A program made the position numbers and the translations under genes. The notes below the pieces were generated by a model, which was not told the DNA's origin, ran no database searches, and saw only the letters and a list, made by a program, of their open reading frames with translations. 64,000 nucleotides of DNA, from positions 186,001 to 250,000 of the forward strand of contig NZ_BJVD01000003.1 of NCBI RefSeq assembly GCF_007988965.1, written 5' to 3'. The DNA is from Rummeliibacillus stabekisii. GTDB taxonomy: Bacteria; Bacillota; Bacilli; Bacillales_A; Planococcaceae. The first letter of the stretch is position 1. Each line of letters opens with the position of its first letter. Below are positions 44,662 through 54,925 of the stretch, one piece after another.

Positions 44662-47358
44662 GTGATTGAAAAAATGAAAGAATGGATAGCCACTATAAAT
44701 CAAAAGCTCGATCAATTAGCCGAGAAAACAGGGATGAAGTATTTCCGTATTACTTCTAGTGTCATTTGGAATTTATTTTTGATCTTCATTCTGTTTGTTG
44801 TGATGGGGCTGGTATTTGTCGGCTCGATTGGCGCTGGCTACTTCGCTTCGCTTGTAAAGCATGAGCCGAATATGCCAAAAAGCGAAATGCGACAAGCAAT
44901 CTTTAATTATGAGGAGACGAGTACCCTCTATTTTGCTGGTAATAAATATTTAGGAAAAATGAGGACTGACCTTGAGCGTCAAAGAACAACACTAGACAAA
45001 ATATCTCCTTATGTTATTGATGCAGTGCTTGCAACAGAAGATGAATACTTCTATCAGCACAATGGAATTGTACCGAAAGCAGTATTACGAGGTGTTTTTC
45101 AAGATGTCAGCAACTCGTCTACCCAAACAGGCGGTTCAACTCTAACACAGCAATTAATCAAAAACCAAATACTTACAAATGAAGTGTCCTATGAACGGAA
45201 GGCGAAAGAATTACTATTAGCTATGCGTTTAGAACACTTTATGTCAAAAGATGAAATATTACAGGCCTATTTGAATGTTATTCCTTATGGTCGGAATGCC
45301 AGTGGACGGAATATTGCCGGCATTGAAACAGCAGCACAAGGTATTTTTAATAAAAGTGCTAAAAAACTAAACCTAGCTCAATCAGCTTATATCGCAGGGA
45401 TTCCACAATCACCTTACGCGTATACCCCATTCACACAAAAAGGTGTGTTAAAAGATAAAGAAAACCTACGCCTAGGTATTAATCGGATGAAAACTGTATT
45501 GTACAGAATGAACGATACAGGCTATATAACTGATAAGCAGTACAAAAAAGCATTAAAATATAATATTGTGAAAGACTTTAGGAAGCCTGAAGTACAAGCT
45601 GAAGAAAAGTATCCTTATGTTACGTATGAAATTGAATATAGAGCCAAAGAAATTATGGCACGCATTTTAGCTAAAAAAGATGGTATCGATACAAATCGAC
45701 TAAAGAATGAAGACAAACTAAAAGAGAAATACACCATTTTAGCTGACCGTGAACTGAGGTCAAAAGGCTATAAAATTTATTCAACTATCGACCAAAAAAT
45801 GTATGATCATATGCAAGAAGTTAAAAATAATTTCCCGTATTATGGTCCAACACTTAGCACCCAAAAAACTGACCAAGAAACAGGTAAGGTTAGCACTACC
45901 CCAGATCCTGTTCAAGTAGGTAGTATTGTGATAGAGAATAAAACAGGTAAGATTCTCAGCTTCGTTGGTGGTCGGGATCATAATATTAAAGAGGTCAACC
46001 ATGCATCTCGAACTACTCGTTCAAATGGTTCGACAATGAAACCTTTGCTTGTCTATGCACCTGCCATTCAATATGGCTTGATTGGAGCTGGAAGTCCGGT
46101 TCCTGACGTGAAATTCCAAATTGGTGTTGGGGAAAATGCATATAAGCCTACAAACTATACAGAGACAGATGAACGCGGTTTGATATCTGCCCGGGAAGCA
46201 TTAAAAGACTCTCAAAACTTGCCTGCTGTCCGTTTGTACGCAAAAATTATGAATCGGAAACCTATGGAGCTATTAAAGAAAAACGGGATTACAAGTATAG
46301 CACCATCTGATTATACGGCTTATGCAGCTGCACTCGGTGGTATAGCTAATGGTATATCTGTCGAGGAAGACACAAATGCATATGCTACTTTTGCTAATGG
46401 AGGAAAGTTTGTTGACGCATATATGGTCAGCAAGATAGTTAATAATGAAGGCAAAGTAGTGTATAAACACAAAGTAAAATCTAAACGAGTTTATAGTGAT
46501 CAAACATCCTATATTACAACTGATATGCTTCGCGATGTATTAAAATCAGGCACCGGAACAACCGCCAATAGCAATTTGAAATTCAGAGCAGACTTTGCAG
46601 CAAAAACAGGTACTTCAACAAACTATAACGATGTTTGGTTTGTAGGTTATAATCCTGACATTTCCTTAGGTGTTTGGATGGGGTATGATCAACCACAAAC
46701 ATTAAATCAAGGCAATGCTGTTTATGGCATTCCAAGTACACGTGTAAACTTATTATGGGCTCGCCTAATGAATGCCTTGTATGATACAAACCCAGGTCTT
46801 GCAACTGCAGGAGGAAAAACATTTAAGCAACCTACTGGAGTAGTCAGCCGAACATTCTGTGGCTATACAGGTAATGCTCTTACATCTGCATGTGCTGGAC
46901 ACTCAAGAACCGATTTATTCAATGCAAATGTGATGGTACCCGGACCTGAAACTGGTTTTTCTGGTGGTCGCTTATCGGATACATTTATCCAAAATATGTT
47001 GGCTCCGTTTGGCGGGGATCCTTCAAAAATCTATGGACCTAAACCATTGAAAGAAAAGAAATCACAAACGCAAAATCGCTCAGCAAACAAGCCAAATAGC
47101 AATTCTCAATCAACACAGTCTACGACACGAAACAAACAAAATACTCAACAGAATAACAACTCCTCTACTAGCAATTCAGAGGATAAGTCTATAGGCCAAG
47201 GTAGCAGCCAATCAAATCAAACGGGTCAAACAAATCCAAATAAAGATAAAGACAAAGATAAAGACGAAAATGCGTCAAATAACAGTCAAAATAACTCAAA
47301 CAATGCATCAGACGACAAAAAAGATGACGGCCACAAAACTGAGCCAGATGATGATTAA
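44662..47358 (+). CDS. Class A penicillin-binding protein (PBP1A type)
   Basis: Bifunctional peptidoglycan synthase, 898 residues. Short cytoplasmic N-terminus, one membrane helix (about 33-57), a GT51 glycosyltransferase with EDEYFYQHNG and TGGSTLTQQLIKNQIL, then a transpeptidase with SxxK serine near residue 457 (SNGSTMKP), SxN (DSQNLPA) and KTG (AAKTGTSTNYND). The last ~120 residues are a low-complexity N, Q, S, K and D tail outside the cell. GTG 44662 and ATG 44671 are both weakly supported; translation may be coupled to the leader ORF. In B. subtilis acsA occupies this place. Confidence 0.93.
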   Translation: MIEKMKEWIATINQKLDQLAEKTGMKYFRITSSVIWNLFLIFILFVVMGLVFVGSIGAGYFASLVKHEPNMPKSEMRQAIFNYEETSTLYFAGNKYLGKMRTDLERQRTTLDKISPYVIDAVLATEDEYFYQHNGIVPKAVLRGVFQDVSNSSTQTGGSTLTQQLIKNQILTNEVSYERKAKELLLAMRLEHFMSKDEILQAYLNVIPYGRNASGRNIAGIETAAQGIFNKSAKKLNLAQSAYIAGIPQSPYAYTPFTQKGVLKDKENLRLGINRMKTVLYRMNDTGYITDKQYKKALKYNIVKDFRKPEVQAEEKYPYVTYEIEYRAKEIMARILAKKDGIDTNRLKNEDKLKEKYTILADRELRSKGYKIYSTIDQKMYDHMQEVKNNFPYYGPTLSTQKTDQETGKVSTTPDPVQVGSIVIENKTGKILSFVGGRDHNIKEVNHASRTTRSNGSTMKPLLVYAPAIQYGLIGAGSPVPDVKFQIGVGENAYKPTNYTETDERGLISAREALKDSQNLPAVRLYAKIMNRKPMELLKKNGITSIAPSDYTAYAAALGGIANGISVEEDTNAYATFANGGKFVDAYMVSKIVNNEGKVVYKHKVKSKRVYSDQTSYITTDMLRDVLKSGTGTTANSNLKFRADFAAKTGTSTNYNDVWFVGYNPDISLGVWMGYDQPQTLNQGNAVYGIPSTRVNLLWARLMNALYDTNPGLATAGGKTFKQPTGVVSRTFCGYTGNALTSACAGHSRTDLFNANVMVPGPETGFSGGRLSDTFIQNMLAPFGGDPSKIYGPKPLKEKKSQTQNRSANKPNSNSQSTQSTTRNKQNTQQNNNSSTSNSEDKSIGQGSSQSNQTGQTNPNKDKDKDKDENASNNSQNNSNNASDDKKDDGHKTEPDDD

Positions 47359-47363
47359 AAAGC

Positions 47364-47408
47364 AAAAAAAAGCATTTCAACCGCTCCCATACGGTGAAAT
47401 GCTTTTTT
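47364..47408 (+). terminator. Terminator of the PBP1A gene
   Basis: GCATTTCA-a-CCG / CGG-TGAAATGC stem with T6 after it. The following 240 bp to acuA hold only a TATAAT (near 47,612) and no clear cre site. Confidence 0.85.
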
Positions 47409-47648
47409 GCTGTTCATGAATCCATAGAAAGCGGATGCAGACCAGCTCTATAAATACCCCTTTAGTTGAACTTTCTCCCTCCAACCATCTTTTATTATAG
47501 TACATTTTTACAAGAATATTAATTCTTTTTTGTAGATTGCACAAATTCCCCTTTCTGAAATCATCCATACAATATTCTTAATTCCTCCGTTTTTTTCTGC
47601 TTTAGTCATGTATAATACTTATAATAACTCACTGAAGGTGGTGAATGA

Positions 47649-48281
47649 ATGGAACACATCCGGCGTTATCATGCGAGAGAACTAGACACAGCGCATGGCA
47701 AGATTATAATTGAAGGCCCTGTCCCGCCAGAGGAATTACAAAAACTGTTATTCCATCAAGATTTGACGGCTTTTCGGACACCTGAAAAACAATTTGCTGC
47801 TATTATAGAAATAGCGAAACGACCAGAGGGCCGAATGATGATTGCTCGGTTGGATAATACAATTATCGCATACGCCACATTCCTTCATCCAGATCCATTA
47901 GAAAGATGGTCGGAAGGCAATTTAGAAAACTTAATAGAATTAGGCGCCATAGAGGTCGCCTCAGAATATCGAGGAAATCGGATCGGCAAAAGCCTGCTTC
48001 AGGTGTCGATGCTTGATGATATGATGGAAGATTATATAGTCATTACGACGGAATATTATTGGCATTGGGATTTAAAGCGTACAGGGCTTACAATCTGGCA
48101 ATACCGAGACATGATGATTAAGATGATGCAGGCAGGTGGGCTAGAGGTTGCTGCAACGGATGAGCCTGAGATTGCCTCACATCCTGCCAATTGTTTGATG
48201 GTTCGAATCGGCAAACGTGTAGACCAAACATCGATTGATAGATTTAATTCCTTACGCATAGTCAATCGCTATAACAAGTGA
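47649..48281 (+). CDS. acuA: AcuA: protein acetyltransferase
   Basis: A 210-residue GNAT enzyme that in B. subtilis acetylates and switches off acetyl-CoA synthetase. The acetyl-CoA site is EVASEYRGNRIGKSLL (R-x-x-G-x-G type). ITTEYYWHWDLKRTGL is conserved in the family. ATG 47649 follows AAGGTGGTG. It starts the acuABC operon, with acuB 20 bp on. Here acsA is not adjacent; the only related enzyme in the window is at 28,432. Confidence 0.94.
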   Translation: MEHIRRYHARELDTAHGKIIIEGPVPPEELQKLLFHQDLTAFRTPEKQFAAIIEIAKRPEGRMMIARLDNTIIAYATFLHPDPLERWSEGNLENLIELGAIEVASEYRGNRIGKSLLQVSMLDDMMEDYIVITTEYYWHWDLKRTGLTIWQYRDMMIKMMQAGGLEVAATDEPEIASHPANCLMVRIGKRVDQTSIDRFNSLRIVNRYNK

Positions 48282-48300
48282 TACCTAAAGGGGTGACCAT

Positions 48301-48951
48301 ATGTTAATTGAAGAGATTATGAATAAACAAGTACTGACATTACAGCCTACTCACACGATGGCAGATGCTGCAAAGCTTATGAAAGAAAGAAAGATTCGCC
48401 ATGTGCCAGTTGTAGATGAGAATGGGAAACTCTTAGGCTTATTAACAGAAAGAGACTTAAAAAATGCATTACCTTCTTCCCTATTAAAAGATGGTGACAC
48501 ATCACTTTATCACCGAACATTGGATCAAATAATGATAACAAACCCTATCATTGGGCATCCTCTAGACTTTGTTGAAGAGGTAGCCCTTATTCTTTATGAG
48601 CATCGCATCGGCTGCTTGCCAATCGTCAGCAAAGGAGAACTGGTTGGCATCATTACAGGAACAGATTTACTTTACACTTATATTGAAATTACGGGTGCGA
48701 CTAAGCCAAGCTCACAAATGGAGATACGAGTCCAGGACAGAATTGGCGCGCTACACGAAGTTACCAAAATTTTTGCTAATCATCATGCAAGTATATTAAG
48801 TGTTTTAATCTATCCGGATTCGAAAGACGATGAAAATAAAATATTGTCTATTCGGCTAAAAATAATGAATCCGCTTCCAATTATTGATGAGCTACGCAAG
48901 GAAGGATTTGATGTGCTATGGCCCAATATTCCAACCAAATCTCGCCAATGA
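48301..48951 (+). CDS. acuB: AcuB: CBS-ACT protein
   Basis: 216 residues: a CBS pair (1-125; MADAAKLMKERKIRHVPVVDENGKL and EVALILYEHRIGCLPIVSKGEL) and a C-terminal ACT domain (about 140-210; RIGALHEVTKIFANH). It likely senses adenylate or amino acid ligands and adjusts the acetoin/acetate system; the biochemical action is unknown. ATG 48301 follows AAAGGGGTG. Its stop overlaps acuC as ATGA. Confidence 0.93.
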   Translation: MLIEEIMNKQVLTLQPTHTMADAAKLMKERKIRHVPVVDENGKLLGLLTERDLKNALPSSLLKDGDTSLYHRTLDQIMITNPIIGHPLDFVEEVALILYEHRIGCLPIVSKGELVGIITGTDLLYTYIEITGATKPSSQMEIRVQDRIGALHEVTKIFANHHASILSVLIYPDSKDDENKILSIRLKIMNPLPIIDELRKEGFDVLWPNIPTKSRQ

Positions 48952-50111
48952 AAAAAGCGGTATTCGTATACTCACCTGAACAGTTGGATTATAAATTCTC
49001 TGAAACACATCCTTTCAATCAGAAGAGGCTTGAACTTACAGTAGACCTTTTGAAAAGCTTTCATGCGTTAGATGATGAGGATATCATAACTCCTCGCGAT
49101 GCAACAGATGAGGAGCTTTTGCTTGGACATGATTCGCGCTATATTGATGCCGTAAAAATGGCAGGGCATGGTCATCTAACAGCAAAGCTTGGAGAGCCTT
49201 TTGGTATCGGAACAGAAGATACGCCGATTTTTCAAAATATGCATGAAGCCAGTTCTAAAATTGTCGGCGCTACATTGACAGCCTGCGACTTTGTCATGCA
49301 AGGCAAATCACAGCACGCCCTTAATCTCGGTGGCGGACTACATCATGGTTTTAAAGCGCGGGCTTCTGGATTTTGCATTTATAATGATAGTACAGTAGCT
49401 ATTAAATATATGCAGCAAAAGTATAACGCACGTGTTTTATATATAGATACCGATGCCCACCATGGAGATGGCGTGCAATGGAGCTTTTATGACGACCCCA
49501 ACGTTTGTACAGTTTCTATCCATGAAACGGGGCGCTACCTGTTCCCTGGTACCGGGGCTGTTACTGAACGTGGCAATGGATCTGGATATGGGACATCCTT
49601 TAATTTTCCGATAGACGCCTTCACTGAGGATGAATCTTTCTTAGATGTTTATCAAACAGCATTAAAGGAAATTACGGCGTATTTTAAACCTGATGTCATT
49701 CTTTCTCAAAATGGAGCCGATGCTCATTATTTTGACCCATTAACACATCTATGCGGTACAATGAATATCTATAGAGAAATACCTAAGCTAGCCCATGAAC
49801 TGGCACATGAATTCTGCGATGGTAAATGGATTGCAGTTGGCGGTGGAGGATATGATATCTGGCGCGTAGTACCAAGAGCTTGGTCCATGGTTTGGACAGA
49901 AATGACGGACAAGGGTACACCAATAGGCAACATCCCTCAATCTTGGCTCGACCAGTGGCAAAAAGAATCCCCTGTACGCCTTATTCCAACTTGGGATGAT
50001 CCGGAAAATATGTATGATCCGATTCCACGCAAAGCTGAGATTAGTGAAAAGAACCAACAAATATTAGATAAAGCACTATATCAAATACGCACAAAACAAA
50101 ACTCTCATTAA
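48948..50111 (+). CDS. acuC: AcuC: class I histone deacetylase-like protein
   Basis: Zinc-dependent deacetylase, 387 residues; in B. subtilis it removes the acetyl group that AcuA puts on acetyl-CoA synthetase. Seen: LNLGGGLHHGFKARASGFCIYND, zinc ligands in DTDAHHGDGVQWSFYDD and the later NGADAHYFDP, and the histidine pair HH in the active site. ATG 48948 overlaps the acuB stop (ATGA) and gives the family N-terminus; an ATG at 48918 would add ten residues and has a weaker case. Confidence 0.93.
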   Translation: MKKAVFVYSPEQLDYKFSETHPFNQKRLELTVDLLKSFHALDDEDIITPRDATDEELLLGHDSRYIDAVKMAGHGHLTAKLGEPFGIGTEDTPIFQNMHEASSKIVGATLTACDFVMQGKSQHALNLGGGLHHGFKARASGFCIYNDSTVAIKYMQQKYNARVLYIDTDAHHGDGVQWSFYDDPNVCTVSIHETGRYLFPGTGAVTERGNGSGYGTSFNFPIDAFTEDESFLDVYQTALKEITAYFKPDVILSQNGADAHYFDPLTHLCGTMNIYREIPKLAHELAHEFCDGKWIAVGGGGYDIWRVVPRAWSMVWTEMTDKGTPIGNIPQSWLDQWQKESPVRLIPTWDDPENMYDPIPRKAEISEKNQQILDKALYQIRTKQNSH

Positions 50112-50115
50112 TATA

Positions 50116-50154
50116 AAAAAGACGCATTCGTTATTTAGAGAATGACGTCTTTTT
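50116..50154. terminator. Bidirectional terminator of acuC and ccpA
   Basis: AAAAAGACG-c-ATTC / GAAT-ga-CGTCTTTTT stem between convergent genes. Confidence 0.85.
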
Positions 50155-50163
50155 CTTTACACA

Positions 50164-51162
50164 CTATTTAGTAGAATTTCTTTCAATCATGCGATATGGC
50201 AATATAACTTGGCCATCTTCTACATTTTCTTTGTTCATGTATTTTGTTAATAAACGCATCGATACAGCTCCGATGTCATACAAAGGAAGAACAACGCTAG
50301 TTAATTGTGGTCTTACCATACGTGCAAGCTTTGAATTCTCAAAGCTGATGACTTCATAATCCTCTGGCACACTCTTACCAAGATCCTGTGCTCCATGGAT
50401 GATGCCAATGGCCAATTCATCGCTTCCAGCGAAAAAGGCAGTTGGTGGATCGGCTAGTTGGCTAAGTGTTTCAAAATCCTCCAAACCGCTATCATATGAA
50501 TCCTCAGTTGCAATAACAAGATCTTCATCTAACGCAATGCCCTCTTCTTCTAAGGCCTTCTTATAACCTTCAAACTTAAATTTTTTATTAATGGTTGAAG
50601 AGAAAGGACCAGATATATAGGCGATGCGGCGGTGGCCATTGGCAATTAGATGTTTCACCGCTTCATAGGCCGCTTGCAAATAATCAATATTGACAGATGC
50701 TATTTCCTTCATCTCGTCTAATGTACCTGCAAGTACGATAGGGACAGGTGAATGGCTCATTTTATTTTGCAGCTCTTCGCTTACTTGGTCGCTCATCATC
50801 ACGATCCCATCAACTTGTTTGCCATACATATTATCTAGCAGCTGCAACTCCTTCTCTTCCCTTTGGTCAGAGTTAGATAAGATAATATTATAACGATACA
50901 TAGTCGCGATATCTTCTATTCCTCTCGCTAATTCAGCATAGAAAACATTTGAAATATCAGGGATAATAACTCCTACAGTTGTCGTCTTTTTGCTTGCTAA
51001 TCCACGCGCTACTGCGTTTGGTCTATATTCTAAGCGTTCGATTACATCGAGGACTTTTTTTCTTGTTGTGGGTTTCACATTTGGATTGCCATTGACCACG
51101 CGTGAAACCGTAGCCATCGAAACATTTGCTTCGCGTGCTACATCATATATTGTAACGGTCAA
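50164..51162 (-). CDS. ccpA: Catabolite control protein A
   Basis: LacI-family master regulator of carbon catabolite control that binds cre sites with HPr-Ser-P; 332 residues (B. subtilis 334). HTH at the N-terminus, [22 protein letters not shown], and hinge helix [14 protein letters not shown]. The start is TTG 51162, 6 bases after AAGGAGGC, which gives LTVTIYDV; the frame is open upstream but lacks support. A cre-like site lies on its own promoter. In the window citZ also has a cre-like site. Confidence 0.96.
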   Translation of the reverse strand: MTVTIYDVAREANVSMATVSRVVNGNPNVKPTTRKKVLDVIERLEYRPNAVARGLASKKTTTVGVIIPDISNVFYAELARGIEDIATMYRYNIILSNSDQREEKELQLLDNMYGKQVDGIVMMSDQVSEELQNKMSHSPVPIVLAGTLDEMKEIASVNIDYLQAAYEAVKHLIANGHRRIAYISGPFSSTINKKFKFEGYKKALEEEGIALDEDLVIATEDSYDSGLEDFETLSQLADPPTAFFAGSDELAIGIIHGAQDLGKSVPEDYEVISFENSKLARMVRPQLTSVVLPLYDIGAVSMRLLTKYMNKENVEDGQVILPYRMIERNSTK

Positions 51163-51318
51163 TTTTTTGCCTCCTTCTTTATATCGTGTTAACAGACAGT
51201 ATAACCTTTCGTTTTGATAAAAAGTCAACTGCACATCACTGTCCGTTTGGGTCCTCCAATACACAGTGAAAGCAGAATATTCTTCCGCTATGTAATGCTA
51301 CACTTTGTTATACCCTCT

Positions 51319-51348
51319 ATAATACGATAGAATGAAAACGTTTTTCAA
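51319..51348 (-). promoter_or_regulatory. ccpA promoter with overlapping cre site
   Basis: -35 TTGAAA (+ strand TTTCAA, 51343-51348), 18 bp, -10 TATTAT (+ strand ATAATA, 51319-51324). The cre-like TGAAAACGTTTTTCA at 51333-51347 covers the -35 and spacer, so CcpA should repress itself. A second weaker promoter may lie nearer (TTGACT ... TATACT around 51,200-51,230). Confidence 0.68.
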
Positions 51349-51357
51349 GAAATTAAA

Positions 51358-51386
51358 AACGACGACTCAACTAACGAATCGCCGTT
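51358..51386 (-). terminator. Terminator of aroA (DAHP synthase)
   Basis: AACG-a-CGA / TCG-c-CGTT stem with TTTTTAATTT after it on the minus strand, directly upstream of the ccpA promoter. Confidence 0.65.
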
Positions 51387-51453
51387 TGTCTTTAAAAATA
51401 GGTAAGATTGTATCCAATCTAAGTAGTGGCACTGCTTGCCATTCCATTATTTA

Positions 51454-52539
51454 TTACTTTTCGATTTGATAATTTTTCATGAACTGTTGCATTTCATTGT
51501 AGAATTCATCAAATTGCGGAATACTCATTTGCTGCTGTGAATCTGACAAAGCAACAGCTGGATCTGGATGAACTTCTGCCATAACACCGTCTGCTCCAAT
51601 CGCAATGGCAGCTTTTGCACAAGGCAATAGCAAATCACGACGTCCAGTGGAATGCGTAACATCTACTAATACTGGCAAATGTGTTTCCTGTTTCAGAATA
51701 GGAACAGCTGAGATATCCAATGTGTTGCGAGTTGCTTTTTCATATGTGCGGATACCGCGTTCACAAAGAATGATTTGGTCATTCCCTTTAGAAATAATAT
51801 ATTCAGCTGCATTGATAAATTCATCGATCGTAGCTGCAAGACCACGTTTTAATAGCACAGGTTTCTTCGTTTCACCAGCGGCTTTTAACAATTCAAAGTT
51901 TTGCATATTACGCGCACCAATTTGAATAACATCTATATAATCAAGCGCCTCATCCAAATGTGCTGGCGTAACAATTTCAGAAACTACACCTAGACCATAT
52001 TTAGTCCCTACTTCTTTTAGGATTTTTAGCCCTTCTAAGCCTAACCCCTGGAAATCATAAGGAGAAGTACGTGGTTTATATGCCCCGCCTCGCATTAATT
52101 TTAATCCTTTATGATTGATAGCCTCTGCCACAAGGGCCGTTTGTTCATATGACTCTACTGCGCAAGGGCCAAATACGAATGTTGGTGAGCCCTGGCCGAC
52201 CGTTTCGCCATTAATCGTTACAATCGTATCCTCTTTCTTCTGCTTCCGTGAAACTAACAGCTCTTTCTTATGATCAGTCTCTTGAAGCTTCAATGCAGAT
52301 TTGAAGATTTCCTTAAAGATATGTTCAACAGTCCCTTGGCTCAGCGGACCATCGTGATGTTCTTTTAATAGATTTAACATATGCCGTTCACGAAGGGGAT
52401 CATAACGGTTGACACCTTGTTTCTCTTTAATTTTTCCAATCTCTTGAACTACTTCAGCACGTTCATTGATTAAACGTAATATCTCAAGGTTTAATTCATC
52501 AACGCGGTCACGCAGGTGATCTAAATTTTGATGACTCAT
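51454..52539 (-). CDS. aroA: Bifunctional chorismate mutase / DAHP synthase
   Basis: First step of the shikimate pathway, with an N-terminal AroQ-type chorismate mutase (about 1-90: [20 protein letters not shown]) that acts as the feedback sensor, and a KDO8P/DAHP synthase domain (about 105-361) with [39 protein letters not shown] and [12 protein letters not shown]. 361 residues; aroA (aroG) in B. subtilis nomenclature. ATG 52539 follows AGAGGAGAAA. Next to ccpA as in B. subtilis, and divergent from the FtsA-like gene. Confidence 0.96.
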   Translation of the reverse strand: MSHQNLDHLRDRVDELNLEILRLINERAEVVQEIGKIKEKQGVNRYDPLRERHMLNLLKEHHDGPLSQGTVEHIFKEIFKSALKLQETDHKKELLVSRKQKKEDTIVTINGETVGQGSPTFVFGPCAVESYEQTALVAEAINHKGLKLMRGGAYKPRTSPYDFQGLGLEGLKILKEVGTKYGLGVVSEIVTPAHLDEALDYIDVIQIGARNMQNFELLKAAGETKKPVLLKRGLAATIDEFINAAEYIISKGNDQIILCERGIRTYEKATRNTLDISAVPILKQETHLPVLVDVTHSTGRRDLLLPCAKAAIAIGADGVMAEVHPDPAVALSDSQQQMSIPQFDEFYNEMQQFMKNYQIEK

Positions 52540-52714
52540 GCCGTTTCTCCTCTCTCCCGTGTATCCAGACCTTTCAGAAGTCTGAAAACTATGATACATT
52601 TTATGATAATAGGATTATTATAATCGTTTTTAATATGAATGTCACGCATATTTTCTTTAACGCTTCAACGCGATAAAGTTATTCTTACTTATATTCATTT
52701 TTTGGAAAGGTTGT

Positions 52715-54871
52715 GTGTATGTGTTTAGTAAATTTTTTGCGTTAGATATCGGTACCCGCTCCGTTGTCGGCATTATTCTTGAACAACAGGGAGAACAGTT
52801 CCATGTTGTTGATTTAATTTCAAAGGAGCATAAGGAACGTGCCATGGTAGATGGCCAAATACATAATGTGATTCATGTCTCATCAGTTATAAAAGAAATT
52901 AAAGAAGAATTAGAGGAAATACATGGTCCTCTTCTTAAAGTAAGTGTAGCTGCAGCAGGAAGAGCCTTAAAAACAGAGCAGGCCTCAACAAAGCTTAATT
53001 TAATCAACCGTCAGCCTCTTACAGAAGATGATATTCATCGTCTTGAATTAGCAGCTGTACAATTAGCAAGCCAGCAGTTACTAGAGCATAAAGAACAAAA
53101 GAAAGGCAGTCATTATTATTGCGTAGGTTACTCTGTTTTATACTATCGGTTAGATGGCCAAGAAATTGGTAGCCTGCTAGATCAGCAAGGAGAAGAGGCA
53201 GAGGTAGAAGTCATTGCGACTTTCCTTCCTAGAGTCGTAGTCGAATCGTTAATTGCTGCTTTAAAGCGCGCAGATTTAGAAATGGAAGGCCTTACGTTAG
53301 AACCGATTGCAGCAATCAATGCGCTAATCCCCTCTACAATGCGTCGATTAAATATTGCATTGGTTGATATAGGAGCAGGCACTTCTGATATCGCTATCAC
53401 AAATAAAGGGACTGTTGTAGCATATGGCATGGTACCAACTGCCGGAGATGAGATTACAGAAGCCTTAAGCGATCATTATATACTGGATTTCCCTGTTGCA
53501 GAAGAAGTAAAAAGATCCTTATCAACACAGGAAGAAGTGCTGATTGCTGATATTCTTGGTTTTGAGCAAAGCTATCCGAAAGAAGAAATCGTTGATATCT
53601 TGCGCCCTACTGTCACATCGCTTGCGGAAGCTATTGGCCAAGAGATTTTTCATTTAAATAATCATACTGCCCCAAAAGCAATAATTCTGGTAGGGGGTGG
53701 AAGCCTGACACCCGAGATCACGACCGAAATCTGCAAATTCCTTCAGATTCCTTCTAATCGTGCTGCTGTTCGTGGAATTGATGCGATTCAAAAATTGACA
53801 TTTGAAGAACATGTGTCGGCTTCACCTGAGCTAGTGACACCTATTGGTATTGCGATGGCTGCAAAAAATACACCGATCAGGTACATGTCTGTCGAAGTGA
53901 ATCAGCAAACAGTCCGCTTATTCGAGCTAAAAGAAATGACCGTTGCAGATGCCTTGCTATCTGCCAATATCAATATTAATCGACTATACGGAAAGCCTGG
54001 ACTAGCCATGTGCGTCAATGTAAATGGGCAGGATATATTTGTACCCGGCGGTCACGGCAAACCGACTGAGATCATTGTAAATAACGAAAAAGTGAGTATC
54101 AAAAAACCAATTAAAAATGGTGATAGCATTTATTTAATCGAAGGTAAAGATGGAGAAGCCGGTACTGCTACCATTGCAGATATTATTGAGTATAACGGTC
54201 CAGCGAAAATAACTATAAATGATAGTTTGCATGAAATCGAGCCAAGCATTAGATTAAATACACAAAACGCAGATGTCGCTACAAGCCTATCAGATGGAGA
54301 TGTTTTGGTATTTGACCATTCCCATACAATAGAAGAGTGTTTACGACTAACGGGACAAAGTCATCTCGTCCAGTGGCTAGAGCCATTCCCTATTTCATTG
54401 GATGGACAATCCTATACTATCCAAAATGCTGAAGGTTCAATTTTAGTCAACAATCTTCCTGCATCCATCCAGTCTAAAGTGAAAGACGGCGATGTGATTC
54501 ATATTAAGAAGGGAGAGTGTCCCTCGGTACAAACTGTAATGGCGCAGATGAATCTTTTGTCTGCTAAACAGATAACTGTATCCTTTCAACAGAGAGAGGT
54601 ACGATTAGAAAAAGAATGCTATCAAGCTATCGTTAATGGTGAACCCGTTCCCTTTACAACACAATTAAATAGAAACGATCATGTAGAGTTAAAAGCAATC
54701 CAACTTGACTCCTTTAAATTCCGTGATGTGTTTCGATATGCTGATTGGAAAATGCCCGAACAATTCAAGGGCACATTTACACTTCTTCGAAATAACCAAC
54801 CTTCTACTGTAGAAGCAGAGATATTTGGGGGAGATCAATTATCAATTCAGTTAGTTCCTGCTGTGAATTAA
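52715..54871 (+). CDS. FtsA/PilM-like actin-fold protein with C-terminal repeats
   Basis: 718 residues. Residues 1-390 have the actin-type ATPase fold of FtsA: FALDIGTRSVVGII (phosphate 1), VALVDIGAGTSDIAI (phosphate 2) and IILVGGGSLTPEI (adenosine). The C-terminal 320 residues are not found in FtsA. They show five ~60-residue modules, each ending in a turn of the form GD-hydrophobic (near residues 469, 528, 591, 652, 705). No membrane helix. Not the standard ftsA of the division cluster; a role in envelope or division is inferred from the fold and neighbours. The GTG at 52715 lies after GGAAAGG; GTG 52721 is also possible. Confidence 0.85.
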   Translation: MYVFSKFFALDIGTRSVVGIILEQQGEQFHVVDLISKEHKERAMVDGQIHNVIHVSSVIKEIKEELEEIHGPLLKVSVAAAGRALKTEQASTKLNLINRQPLTEDDIHRLELAAVQLASQQLLEHKEQKKGSHYYCVGYSVLYYRLDGQEIGSLLDQQGEEAEVEVIATFLPRVVVESLIAALKRADLEMEGLTLEPIAAINALIPSTMRRLNIALVDIGAGTSDIAITNKGTVVAYGMVPTAGDEITEALSDHYILDFPVAEEVKRSLSTQEEVLIADILGFEQSYPKEEIVDILRPTVTSLAEAIGQEIFHLNNHTAPKAIILVGGGSLTPEITTEICKFLQIPSNRAAVRGIDAIQKLTFEEHVSASPELVTPIGIAMAAKNTPIRYMSVEVNQQTVRLFELKEMTVADALLSANININRLYGKPGLAMCVNVNGQDIFVPGGHGKPTEIIVNNEKVSIKKPIKNGDSIYLIEGKDGEAGTATIADIIEYNGPAKITINDSLHEIEPSIRLNTQNADVATSLSDGDVLVFDHSHTIEECLRLTGQSHLVQWLEPFPISLDGQSYTIQNAEGSILVNNLPASIQSKVKDGDVIHIKKGECPSVQTVMAQMNLLSAKQITVSFQQREVRLEKECYQAIVNGEPVPFTTQLNRNDHVELKAIQLDSFKFRDVFRYADWKMPEQFKGTFTLLRNNQPSTVEAEIFGGDQLSIQLVPAVN

Positions 54872-54885
54872 AAAACCTTAAGCAT

Positions 54886-54925
54886 AAAAAATACGCCAGA
54901 GTAATTAACTCTGGCGTATTTTTTA
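54886..54925. terminator. Bidirectional terminator of the FtsA-like gene and ytxH
   Basis: AAAATACGCCAGAG / CTCTGGCGTATTTT, a 14-bp perfect stem with a 7-nt loop. Confidence 0.9.
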
